8,358 bases of DNA from Pseudothermotoga sp. (GTDB lineage Bacteria > Thermotogota > Thermotogae > Thermotogales > DSM-5069). Below are positions 1 to 6,691 of the stretch, in pieces. The position numbers and the translations under genes were made by a program. The notes under the pieces were generated by a model. That model was not told the DNA's origin. It ran no database searches and saw only the letters and a list, made by a program, of their open reading frames with translations. The stretch is taken from assembly GCA_028276125.1 (NCBI GenBank), contig JAPYWY010000059.1:1-8358 (forward strand). The letters are read 5' to 3'. Position 1 is the first letter of the stretch. Each line of letters begins with the position of its first letter.

Positions 1-2306
1 CTATCTTCACGACTTCCACCCCCAAGAGCATGGAAACTCAAAAGCATGGTCGTAAAGAAACAGATCGCAAATCCTATTCCCATGAGGATACCGAATTCCC
101 TCAAGAGCTGGCCTTGAGCCGTCGAAAAACTACCGAAGGCAGCTATCGTCGTTACGATGGATAAAAACACCGACTTGAAAGTCCTGTAGGTGTGTGTCTC
201 GTCGTTCTTCAGGACCGCGTGTCTCATGTGGATGAGGCTGTCCACACCGAGACCAAGCAGCAAAGGTATGGACAACAACGTCATGAACGTGGTGCGGATG
301 TTGAACAGCGCCCCCACACCAAACATGACAACTATTGAAAGTAGAACTCCCACCGTGATCAAGAGACTTCCTTTGAAAGATCTGACACTCAGCAATAGCA
401 TGAGAAAGATGCCACAGATGGTGAAAAGAGTAATCGAGTACATACTTTTTCTCATGTCCTCCATGACCATGTAGAGTATCATCGGTGTTCCAAAAGATTT
501 GACGCCGTTCGCAGTGAGGAAGTTGTGAACGACCTTCAATCGATTGTCCTTGTAGAGGTCTTTCGTTGTGTCCGTGTAGAGAACGTACATCGTGCGGCCG
601 TCCCTCTCATAGAAGAAGAGAGGAACGTCTTTTTGAAGCTCGCTCAGTACATCGCTGAGATCTTTTGAACTTTTCAAAAGCCTGAGCATGTCGAGTATCT
701 GTGGGTACATCCCGATCCTTTTGAAAACTGCGAGCAGGAAAGGATTGTTCACGGTTTCGCTGAGACTGGCGTAGAGGTCCTGTGCACTTTCGTTACCGTC
801 GAACTTTGAGAACTCCATCAAGCTGAGTACGGACAAGGGTGGAATGAAAAGATCCGAAGTCTTGAGCAACCGGTCCAACCGTCTCAGCTCTTCCAAATCC
901 TTCGCTACGGCACATATTTCCCCAAAACCAACCCTTTGAAAACTCCTTTTCAGTTCGGCGAAAGCAACGGCAGATTCGGCGTTCTTGGCGACGAGGCCTG
1001 GGGGAGTGTACCAATACTCTTTCAGGTTCAAAATTCCCAGCGGAACGAACACGATGAGGACTAAAGAAACTACGAGTGCGAATCTCCTTGTCTTACTCAT
1101 CGAGAAAAGTTTTCTCAAAAACATGAACTTCTCACGTTCGGTGGGTCTGACCTTCAAGGTCACCACCAGTGATGGAAGAAAAAGCATCATCGTCAGATAG
1201 AAACAGCTCATACCGACAATGGAAAAGGTCGCCATTTGAACGAAAGGCCTCGAGAGTCCCAAGTACATCGAGCCAAAGGCACCGATGGTCGTCAAGAGGG
1301 CTGTTAGGCTGGGTTTCAACAACTCCGAGAGTGTTTCTTTGATGCTTTCTTTGATCTCCATCAGTCTCGAATACTCACCAATTCTCGTCATGACGTGGAT
1401 CCCATAGTCGATTCCGAGTCCCAACACCATCGCGTTCACGAAGGAAGTCACTATATTGATCTCGCTGACGAGCAGGCCCGCCAAGCCGAGCGTCATGCAC
1501 ATGCCAATCACCATCGAAAGGAAAAGACAGAGCAACACAGTCAAACTCCCATAACCCAAATAAACGATCAAACTTATTCCAGACAACGACACGATGGAAG
1601 TGATCGCAAAATCTCTCTGTACCTGCTTGTTCGATTCGTACACGCCTGCGGGCGTTCCCGTGAAGGTGAACCTCGTCCCCGTAGCCTTGCTCACCTCTCT
1701 CGCAATGTTACGTAGTTCGAGGACAGCTCGGTAGATGGCGTTGACATCACTCAAGTTCGAGTTCAAAGTAAAGTTGATGAGTATCAAACGATTGTCCGGA
1801 GAGAGCAATATGTACTGCTCGATACCCTTCCTGTTCATGTATTCCTCTGCAAGGTCGTTCAACATCGAAAGAGAGGCAAACACGCTTCTCCAGTGAGAGA
1901 AATCGAGAAAATTTCCCTCGGCAAATGCGAAGGCACTCTGCACTCTGCGCAACGTTTCTGTGTCGAGTCCCAGAAATCCGTACTTCACGAACAGCTCTGG
2001 GTTGTCCAGCTTCAATGTTTCCGAAACGTAGCCACTTTCTTCGAACCGTTCTTTCAAAAGCTCAACTGCCCTCTTCGCCCTCTCGATGTTGCCGTCCACG
2101 TACGCGAGTACCACCAGAGTGTTCGAGGAGAGTTTTTCAGACAAGAAGCTTATCTGTTCTTTGTAGTTCTCGTCGAACTTGTCAGCTAAATTCGTCAAAT
2201 CCGAATTTATGGAGATCTTCTTGAACCCGAAGAAGCCGAACAAGAACGTTGAGAGCAGGAAGATGACCATCAGGGTCCGAGGATATCTCACCACAAGGCC
2301 TATCAT
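1..2306 (-). CDS. RND/MMPL-superfamily 12-TM exporter (3' end cut by window edge)
   Basis: The minus-strand reading frame is open from an ATG at 2306 for 768 codons and runs off the left edge. It has the duplicated RND layout: TM1 (about residues 9-28), a large extracytoplasmic loop (30-230), TM2-6 (about 233-384), TM7 (409-427), a second large loop (430-620) and TM8-12 (about 623-757). TM4 carries GLGIDYGIH with Asp300 and TM10 carries GLGVDSLIH with Asp689. These are the intramembrane acidic positions that carry protons in MMPL/HpnN-type members. The family exports lipids and other hydrophobic molecules using the proton gradient; the substrate here cannot be read from sequence. Because TM12 is complete, only a short cytoplasmic tail should be missing. 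The start overlaps the stop of the preceding gene in an ATGA, and GGTGAG at 2316-2321 lies 9 bases upstream. The protein is too short, and its loops too small, for a tripartite HAE1-type drug pump. Family assignment is strong; cargo is unknown. Confidence 0.9.
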   Translation of the reverse strand, partial: MIGLVVRYPRTLMVIFLLSTFLFGFFGFKKISINSDLTNLADKFDENYKEQISFLSEKLSSNTLVVLAYVDGNIERAKRAVELLKERFEESGYVSETLKLDNPELFVKYGFLGLDTETLRRVQSAFAFAEGNFLDFSHWRSVFASLSMLNDLAEEYMNRKGIEQYILLSPDNRLILINFTLNSNLSDVNAIYRAVLELRNIAREVSKATGTRFTFTGTPAGVYESNKQVQRDFAITSIVSLSGISLIVYLGYGSLTVLLCLFLSMVIGMCMTLGLAGLLVSEINIVTSFVNAMVLGLGIDYGIHVMTRIGEYSRLMEIKESIKETLSELLKPSLTALLTTIGAFGSMYLGLSRPFVQMATFSIVGMSCFYLTMMLFLPSLVVTLKVRPTEREKFMFLRKLFSMSKTRRFALVVSLVLIVFVPLGILNLKEYWYTPPGLVAKNAESAVAFAELKRSFQRVGFGEICAVAKDLEELRRLDRLLKTSDLFIPPLSVLSLMEFSKFDGNESAQDLYASLSETVNNPFLLAVFKRIGMYPQILDMLRLLKSSKDLSDVLSELQKDVPLFFYERDGRTMYVLYTDTTKDLYKDNRLKVVHNFLTANGVKSFGTPMILYMVMEDMRKSMYSITLFTICGIFLMLLLSVRSFKGSLLITVGVLLSIVVMFGVGALFNIRTTFMTLLSIPLLLGLGVDSLIHMRHAVLKNDETHTYRTFKSVFLSIVTTIAAFGSFSTAQGQLLREFGILMGIGFAICFFTTMLLSFHALGGGSRED

Positions 2307-2749
2307 ATCCAGTATCTCACCACCGTGAGCAGACCGCCGTAAGCAAAGATCCTCACAGACAAGACCAACGGATCATGCTCACCCTCCAGCAGGATCGAAT
2401 GAACGAACGCGATCGTGAAGGCCAAGGCCTTCGGGAGCCTGAACCAAGCCAGCGCCGCGGCATAAACGGGAGTGAAGATGTAGGGGAAGAACAGCAAGGG
2501 CAGAGAAACTGCCCTTCGAACACCCAGACGGAGCGAGGTAAGACCACAGAGCAAGAACATGTAGATGAGAAAGAGCACGTTCAGCTCGATGCACTTCACC
2601 GGAAGATTGGTTCCAAGAACGGTGAGCTGGAAATTTCTCCAGAACCCGATGACGACCATGTTCAATGTGATCAGAGCGATCAAGAAGGACCAAGGCTCTT
2701 CAACTTTGAGAAAAGCGTCCCTCACGAAGAGGGATTTCAGAATCCTCAT
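2303..2749 (-). CDS. Small polytopic inner-membrane protein, unknown function
   Basis: This 148-residue protein is dominated by hydrophobic segments. Likely membrane spans are at about residues 20-37, 54-73, 80-102, 106-121 and 127-144. A basic, partly amphipathic N-terminus (MRILKSLFVR) should stay in the cytoplasm. I see no catalytic motif and do not recognise a family; the general look (short loops, Pro and aromatic residues in the third span) is loosely Yip1-like, but I would not assign it. The ATG at 2749 overlaps the stop of the gene before it in an ATGA. Its own TGA at 2303-2305 overlaps the ATG of the RND exporter in the same way. This tight coupling on both sides suggests a partner or assembly factor for the exporter or the neighbouring anchored protein, which is inference from context. 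The Shine-Dalgarno candidate GAGGTG (2761-2766) is 11 bases from the start, so initiation may rely partly on coupling. Confidence 0.8.
   Translation of the reverse strand: MRILKSLFVRDAFLKVEEPWSFLIALITLNMVVIGFWRNFQLTVLGTNLPVKCIELNVLFLIYMFLLCGLTSLRLGVRRAVSLPLLFFPYIFTPVYAAALAWFRLPKALAFTIAFVHSILLEGEHDPLVLSVRIFAYGGLLTVVRYWI
2316..2321 (-). promoter_or_regulatory. Ribosome binding site for the RND exporter gene
   Basis: GGTGAG on the minus strand lies 9 bases before ATG 2306 and pairs with the anti-Shine-Dalgarno core as GGTGA. It sits inside the last codons of the small membrane protein gene and supports the ATG that overlaps the upstream stop. Confidence 0.55.
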
Positions 2750-3330
2750 TTCGTCGCCAACACCTCGATCCCATACCTTGAAGCGATGACTTTCAAAGAT
2801 TCCACGTACTCTTCTCCACTCCTTTTGACATCCACGCGCTGCGATTCACCGTTCAAAACCTGGATCAGAACCTTCGCAACATCTGAGTGGCTCGTCAGTA
2901 CCTGCCCTTCTTCACCCAACAGTATTGAGGCAGAATACATTATTCTCACGCCGTTCTTTTCAAAACTCGCACGAACAATCTTCTTGGAGCCTGCGATCTC
3001 CACTTCGACCGTGTTCTCTAAGGGTTTTTCACCCTTTTCCTTCGCCAAGAGAGAATTGTAGTCCGCCAATCGTTCGATCCTAACGACCGCGAACGTTCGC
3101 CCCTGCGAAGGAACCGAAAAACTCACGATTGGAAACTTGTGGAATTCCATCAACAGGTCCATTTTTTGCTTAAGTGTGAAAAGAAAGCTTTGAAAAGGTG
3201 AGACCAACGTCACCTTTGGAAAAGGTTCTATCCGAATCAAGTCCTTCTTAGTCCCAAGCTGAAGCTGAAAAAGCAGTGCCACGACCAAGCAGATCGAAAA
3301 GCAGATCGTGGCAAAGCCAAAAGACGTCAT
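2746..3330 (-). CDS. Single-span membrane-anchored protein, unknown function
   Basis: This 194-residue protein has one strongly hydrophobic N-terminal segment (about residues 5-24) followed by a soluble region of mixed beta/alpha character and no Cys after the anchor. No family or catalytic motif is recognisable. Residues before the span carry no positive charge, whereas KK at 28-29 and R33 follow it closely. By the positive-inside rule this could place the soluble domain in the cytoplasm; the alternative is an uncleaved or cleaved signal with the domain outside, and the sequence does not decide. The ATG at 3330 overlaps the protease stop (ATGA), with GGAG at 3339-3342 at 8-base spacing. The 3' end overlaps the next membrane gene by four bases. 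Its position between an S41 protease and an RND exporter suggests an envelope role, which is inference only. Confidence 0.82.
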   Translation of the reverse strand: MTSFGFATICFSICLVVALLFQLQLGTKKDLIRIEPFPKVTLVSPFQSFLFTLKQKMDLLMEFHKFPIVSFSVPSQGRTFAVVRIERLADYNSLLAKEKGEKPLENTVEVEIAGSKKIVRASFEKNGVRIMYSASILLGEEGQVLTSHSDVAKVLIQVLNGESQRVDVKRSGEEYVESLKVIASRYGIEVLATK

Positions 3331-4535
3331 TTGATCAGCTCCAACAAGGCCTCCAAACCTTTCGCGATGAAAGGATCTTCCAAATTGACTTCGACGACCT
3401 TCTTCGTGTAGTCGTACACCAGAGTTTCCCTCGGTCTTTCACTCTCTTCTTCCACCACGACGTCCGGTTCGATCCCTATCCTGTGGATATCCTTGCCGGA
3501 AGGCGTCATGTACCTTGCCGTCGTTAAGTACAGCGTGCCACCGTTGGCGAGAGGAAATCCCGTTTGGACCGAACCTTTTCCGAAGGTCCTCTGGCCGACG
3601 ATCTTGGCCACATTGTGGTCCCTCAGAGCTCCCACGACTATCTCGGATGCCGAAGCGGAACCCTTGTTCACCAAGATCACCACAGGAACGTTGGGATACT
3701 TGTTGCCCTTCGACTCGTACACTTCCTCAACGCCGTAAGCGTTCCTCGTCTTCACGATGACTCCTTTGTCCACGAAGTAGCTTGCAACGTCTATCGCGCT
3801 GTTCAAATAACCTCCGGGATTGTTCCTGAGGTCCAACAAGATTCCCTGAACGCCTTTCTGAAAGATTTCATCCAAGGCTGAAGCCATCTCTTGAGATGTC
3901 TTGGCACCGAACCGGGTGATCATGATGTAACCGATGCGTCCCTTCTGTGTCTCAACGTAAGCGTACTTCACTGGTACGATCTGGATGACCTCTCTGACGA
4001 TCTCGAAGGTCAACAGTTCCTGGACGCCTTCCCTCAGGACCTTGATCTTCACTTTGGTACCAGGTTGACCCCTCAATTTTCGAACCGCCTCCATGTACTG
4101 CATCTCACTGACGGGTTGATCGTCTATCGAAACGATCCTGTCGCCAGGTTTCAAGCCCGCGCGCCAAGCAGGTGTTCCGTACATGGGTGCGATGACCTTC
4201 ACCGCTTTGTATTCGCTGTCGTAGGTCACTTCTATGCCGAGACCTCCGTACTGACCTTCCATCTCGATCTGTTTTTCTTCAACCTCTTCGGCAGCCTCGT
4301 AATAAGAGAAATCGTCACCGAGACCTTTCACCAGACCATCTATCGCCGAGTCGATCAGTTTGTTCAAGTTGATGTTGTCCCTCTCGTAATAAGCGTTGAG
4401 AATGTACGAAAGTGTTTGGTAGAAAGGGGTCAAGGCCTTGTCCACATCTTTTGGAGTCACGGCACCACTCAAAAGCCATGTCGTGAGAAGTACAACGATA
4501 CCCACAGCGACAACGACGAACACGTTTTTCCTCAT
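3327..4535 (-). CDS. ctp: C-terminal processing protease, S41A family (CtpA/CtpB type)
   Basis: This is a serine protease of the tail-specific/C-terminal processing family that cleaves extracytoplasmic proteins near their C-termini. An N-terminal hydrophobic segment (residues 5-24) serves as signal anchor. A helical region (30-90) is followed by a PDZ domain of about 95-175, with GLGIEV at 98-103 and PAWRAGLKPGDRI at 122-134. The S41 catalytic core follows. The nucleophile is Ser295 in the GSASASEI motif, the general base is Lys320 in FGKGSVQ, and Gln324 completes the Ser-Lys-Gln triad known from CtpB. Asp306 matches the Asp441 position of E. coli Prc. The strand LDLRNNPGG at 234-242 is the usual core motif. 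At 402 residues it is like the short CtpA/CtpB forms rather than the roughly 680-residue E. coli Prc. The ATG at 4535 is supported by GGAGGG at 4542-4547 and lies one base after the stop of the methyltransferase gene. All key residues are present, so it should be active. Confidence 0.96.
   Translation of the reverse strand: MRKNVFVVVAVGIVVLLTTWLLSGAVTPKDVDKALTPFYQTLSYILNAYYERDNINLNKLIDSAIDGLVKGLGDDFSYYEAAEEVEEKQIEMEGQYGGLGIEVTYDSEYKAVKVIAPMYGTPAWRAGLKPGDRIVSIDDQPVSEMQYMEAVRKLRGQPGTKVKIKVLREGVQELLTFEIVREVIQIVPVKYAYVETQKGRIGYIMITRFGAKTSQEMASALDEIFQKGVQGILLDLRNNPGGYLNSAIDVASYFVDKGVIVKTRNAYGVEEVYESKGNKYPNVPVVILVNKGSASASEIVVGALRDHNVAKIVGQRTFGKGSVQTGFPLANGGTLYLTTARYMTPSGKDIHRIGIEPDVVVEEESERPRETLVYDYTKKVVEVNLEDPFIAKGLEALLELIK
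3339..3342 (-). promoter_or_regulatory. Ribosome binding site for the membrane-anchored protein gene
   Basis: GGAG lies 8 bases before ATG 3330, inside the last codons of the protease gene. Its spacing supports the four-base ATGA overlap as the real start. Confidence 0.55.
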
Positions 4536-4536
4536 T

Positions 4537-5313
4537 TCAATCCCTCCAATCGTTCATAACCTTCCGTGCGAATATCATGTAGGCGGTGTGCGCAACCATC
4601 CTGTCGAAAGGTCTGAGTCTCTCCGCAACCGGCTTGTACTGTCTGAACAAACTCTCCCAGACCTCCACATTCACGAACGGAAACTTCGAGATCTCCTCGA
4701 GCACATGCTGGACTTGGTTCGTCGTGGGACACACGATCGCGATGTTTCCAGAACCGTTCAAGGCTTCATAACATTGTCGAACGTAGTTCCATGGGTCTGG
4801 GACGTCCAGAAAGATCGCATCCACCCGCTCGTCGAAACCCTCAGAGATGTCTCTCAACTTGATCTCAACCTTGTCTGCCAAACCCCACTTCGTCAGATTC
4901 TCTTGCGCCAGTTTCTTGAACTCTTCTCTCCTTTCGTACGCATAGACCTTGCCTTTGGTTCCCACTGCTCGAGCCAGCGCTGCACACATCGCACCACTGC
5001 CGACGCCCGCATCTATGACCGTTTTACCTTCGTGTACGTCGAGCATCAACAGAATGAAACCTATGTCCTTGGGATAGACTATCTGCGTCTGCCGTTTCAT
5101 CTTGTATATCTCGTCGACCAAGCGAGGCCTCATGATGTAGAAGCGCTCCCCGGTGTGTGTTTCACAGACAGTTCCATAGCTTTTACCAACGAGCGATGTC
5201 AGATCTATGATGCCGTGGTGTGTCTGGAGCTTACCATCTTGAATCTTGAAGAGGAACGAACGACCATCTTCAAACATCGCTAAGACTCTGTCACCAGGTT
5301 GAACCGAGTCCAC
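4537..5313 (-). CDS. trmI: tRNA (adenine-58-N1)-methyltransferase, TrmI family
   Basis: This class I SAM-dependent methyltransferase should make m1A at position 58 in the T-loop of tRNA, a modification that stabilises tRNA and matters for growth at high temperature in Thermus. The N-terminal small beta domain (residues 1-60) is followed by the family signature with RPRLVDEIYKMKR at 62-74 and QIVYPKDIG at 77-85. The Rossmann core has SAM motif I DAGVGSGA at 101-108, an acidic residue at Glu127 for the ribose, Asp155, and the motif IV equivalent LDVPDPW at 169-175 with Asp170, as in TrmI enzymes. Length (258) is normal for the family. The start is GTG at 5313, overlapping the TAG of the upstream gene by one base (TAGTG), with AGGTGA at 5320-5325 six bases upstream. 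Its placement between a secreted protein gene and a membrane protease gene is functionally unobvious. Alternative family members modifying A57/A58 (archaeal type) cannot be excluded. Confidence 0.94.
   Translation of the reverse strand: MDSVQPGDRVLAMFEDGRSFLFKIQDGKLQTHHGIIDLTSLVGKSYGTVCETHTGERFYIMRPRLVDEIYKMKRQTQIVYPKDIGFILLMLDVHEGKTVIDAGVGSGAMCAALARAVGTKGKVYAYERREEFKKLAQENLTKWGLADKVEIKLRDISEGFDERVDAIFLDVPDPWNYVRQCYEALNGSGNIAIVCPTTNQVQHVLEEISKFPFVNVEVWESLFRQYKPVAERLRPFDRMVAHTAYMIFARKVMNDWRD
4542..4547 (-). promoter_or_regulatory. Ribosome binding site for the S41 protease gene
   Basis: GGAGGG lies 6 bases before ATG 4535, inside the 3' end of the methyltransferase gene. This strong site fixes the protease start and keeps the full signal anchor. 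Confidence 0.75.
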
Positions 5314-5771
5314 TACTTTTCACCTTCCACAGGCCAACGGCTCCAAAAGTGCCTTGCAAACCCAAACCTCACATCCACCATCTTTGTGAGTACATCCCTT
5401 CTCGAACCATCCAGCAAGAAGTACACAGCATCGATCCCAGAAAAATTCTCGAAGATCGTCCTCAGGACTTGATGCACGAAAAACCGTTCCTGCGTGAAGT
5501 CGAACATGGATATGGGGCTTCTCTTCAGATCGATGACCAGGTAACTTTCCACGAAAAAATAAGCCCTCAGAACATCCTTCGGAACGAAGCTCTTCAATCC
5601 TTCAGGTGGAGAAGCCAGCCTGTCGAAGATCGTTTTCACCAAGTCTGCGTCATCGACGTTCTGCCGAACAGAAACTGGCTCGAGCGTATCATCGAGATAG
5701 AAGAGTACCAACTGTCTCGCCATGAGCTGCATCGACAGAACGATCAGCACGACCAGCAAGAGCCTTTTCAT
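5313..5771 (-). CDS. Secreted GerMN-domain protein
   Basis: The 152-residue product has a signal peptide (residues 1-18, basic MKR then a hydrophobic core, cleavage probably after LMA). Almost the whole mature part looks like one GerMN domain: the opening strand LVLFYLDDTLEPVSV (21-35), the helix around DLVKTIFDRLASPPEG (43-58), the 'FVPKDV' loop (62-67), the strand YLVIDLKR (77-84) and the closing segment with AVYFLLDG (115-122). GerMN was named from the Bacillus spore germination protein GerM, where it is attached to the cell wall synthesis/remodelling machinery; the domain is also found in non-sporulating bacteria and has no known enzyme activity. No lipobox Cys is visible, so this one should be released or held non-covalently. 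It overlaps the preceding secreted-protein gene (ATGA) and has GGAGGA at 5781-5786. It probably works with that neighbour at the cell wall (inference). The domain call rests on motif pattern, not on a search. Confidence 0.82.
   Translation of the reverse strand: MKRLLLVVLIVLSMQLMARQLVLFYLDDTLEPVSVRQNVDDADLVKTIFDRLASPPEGLKSFVPKDVLRAYFFVESYLVIDLKRSPISMFDFTQERFFVHQVLRTIFENFSGIDAVYFLLDGSRRDVLTKMVDVRFGFARHFWSRWPVEGEK
5320..5325 (-). promoter_or_regulatory. Ribosome binding site deciding the GTG start of trmI
   Basis: AGGTGA lies 6 bases before GTG 5313, inside the last codons of the GerMN gene. It is the main reason for choosing the GTG that overlaps the upstream TAG by one base. Confidence 0.7.
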
Positions 5772-6691
5772 CTCACGAGTTCCTCCAGAAATGACTTCAA
5801 CTCATCGAGTATTTTTTGGTCCTCCACGAGGATCAACATTGTCATGGTCTGCGGTGGGAGCACTATCAAAGGACAGACCTCAAGTTTGAACGAGAATCTC
5901 TGACACAATTTCTCAGCTATCTTCCTGACCTCAGCGTAGATTGGCCAGTCAGCTCCATCGTACTCCGGTACGTACGGTCTGATTATAACTCTGTTGTCCC
6001 CCGGGGCATGCAGGACCGTCAGTTCGCCTTGGTTCAACGTTATGCTGTCGCTCAACTCCAAGAAGCGTATCCTGGTGACGGAGAGCTCCTTGGTTATGAC
6101 CAAACGCATGAGCCCTTTGAGGTCAATCTGTTGTTCGATCGACTCATTCGAAGCACGTTCGAACTGCACCAAGATTTGACCAGGCCTGTACACGACGTCC
6201 TTGTAGAAGACGTATCCTTCGCTCTTGAGGTATATGCCTTTGTCGTCCTGTACCACGCTCAACCTTTTTTCTCCACCGTAACTGACATCGATGACATCCT
6301 GAACCTTCTGAATCTCGTATATCCACATGTTCGGTAGGATCAATCGATCCTGTTCCAGAACGAACGGTAAGCCAAAAATCTTCAGCGCCTCGAGGAGGTC
6401 GATCCCCTCACTGCGCTTGCTCACACCATCGAGGCTGACGAACTTCGAACCTGAGTCATAACCAACGGTGTGGCCGTTCCAAACGATGTAGCTGAAATTG
6501 CCAACGCTCCCAACCGTGGGTTGTTCGAAGCCCATGCGTTCGAAGTAATATTTCGCAAGTTCTACAAATTTGTCCCACTTCAGCAACCAGCCCCCACTCG
6601 AAACGAGCATGGGTTGATCCCCGTAGAACACCTGTGTGGCGAACAAATTTATGAGCAGCAACGAAAAAATCATCACCAAATTTCTCCTCAA
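5768..6691 (-). CDS. Secreted protein with copper-amine-oxidase-N-like domain, possible degenerate amidase
   Basis: The product (307 residues from the TTG start) begins with a signal peptide: Arg2-Arg3, a hydrophobic core to about residue 17, and likely cleavage near LFA/TQ. Residues about 67-119 have the pattern of the copper amine oxidase N-like (stalk) domain of wall proteins: NGHTVGYDSGSKFVSLDG at 72-89, then LLEALKIFG at 99-107 and LEQDRLIL at 112-119. Residues about 125-230 are mostly beta strands and look AMIN-like. The last 75 residues contain RVIIRP..DGAD (234-248) and a helix EVRKIAEKL, which weakly echo the start of an Amidase_3 domain but lack the zinc-binding His/Glu residues. 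I therefore do not call it an enzyme. It is coupled to the GerMN gene, mirroring the amidase-GerMN pairing seen in Firmicutes. The start is uncertain: GAGGAG (6684-6689) lies inside the first codons and could direct initiation at GTG 6676 or ATG 6673 instead, but these give a signal peptide without basic residues. Confidence 0.75.
   Translation of the reverse strand: MRRNLVMIFSLLLINLFATQVFYGDQPMLVSSGGWLLKWDKFVELAKYYFERMGFEQPTVGSVGNFSYIVWNGHTVGYDSGSKFVSLDGVSKRSEGIDLLEALKIFGLPFVLEQDRLILPNMWIYEIQKVQDVIDVSYGGEKRLSVVQDDKGIYLKSEGYVFYKDVVYRPGQILVQFERASNESIEQQIDLKGLMRLVITKELSVTRIRFLELSDSITLNQGELTVLHAPGDNRVIIRPYVPEYDGADWPIYAEVRKIAEKLCQRFSFKLEVCPLIVLPPQTMTMLILVEDQKILDELKSFLEELVR
5781..5786 (-). promoter_or_regulatory. 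Ribosome binding site for the GerMN-domain gene
   Basis: GGAGGA lies 9 bases before ATG 5771, inside the 3' end of the upstream secreted-protein gene. It supports the start that yields an intact signal peptide. Confidence 0.7.
6684..6689 (-). promoter_or_regulatory. Shine-Dalgarno-like GAGGAG within the first codons of the secreted-protein gene
   Basis: GAGGAG overlaps the TTG start and the following AGG AGA codons. It is 4, 7 and 10 bases before in-frame TTG 6679, GTG 6676 and ATG 6673. It may be the real ribosome binding site for one of those, or only the codons of the Arg-Arg pair in the signal peptide. For the TTG at 6691 the only upstream candidate is AAGGAG, about 13 bases away. Confidence 0.4.

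Noticed and set aside
190..2224. Several short open frames of 71-106 residues on both strands in the left part of the window
   Set aside because: The 768-codon exporter frame runs through all of this region without a stop and has 12 membrane spans and paired family motifs, so these are shadows.
2375..3061. 228-residue plus-strand frame across the two unknown membrane genes
   Set aside because: Its N-terminal part is an unlikely string of Glu, Gln and Arg, and it runs across the coupled junction of two minus-strand genes with good starts and hydrophobic profiles.
3891..4559. 222-residue plus-strand frame opposite the S41 protease
   Set aside because: It is antisense to the PDZ and N-terminal regions of an intact protease and has no motif of its own.
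4438..5283. 281-residue open frame on the plus strand opposite trmI
   Set aside because: It lies fully antisense to well-supported methyltransferase and protease genes, has low-complexity charged and His-rich composition with no recognisable domain, and is explained by codon bias of the real genes.
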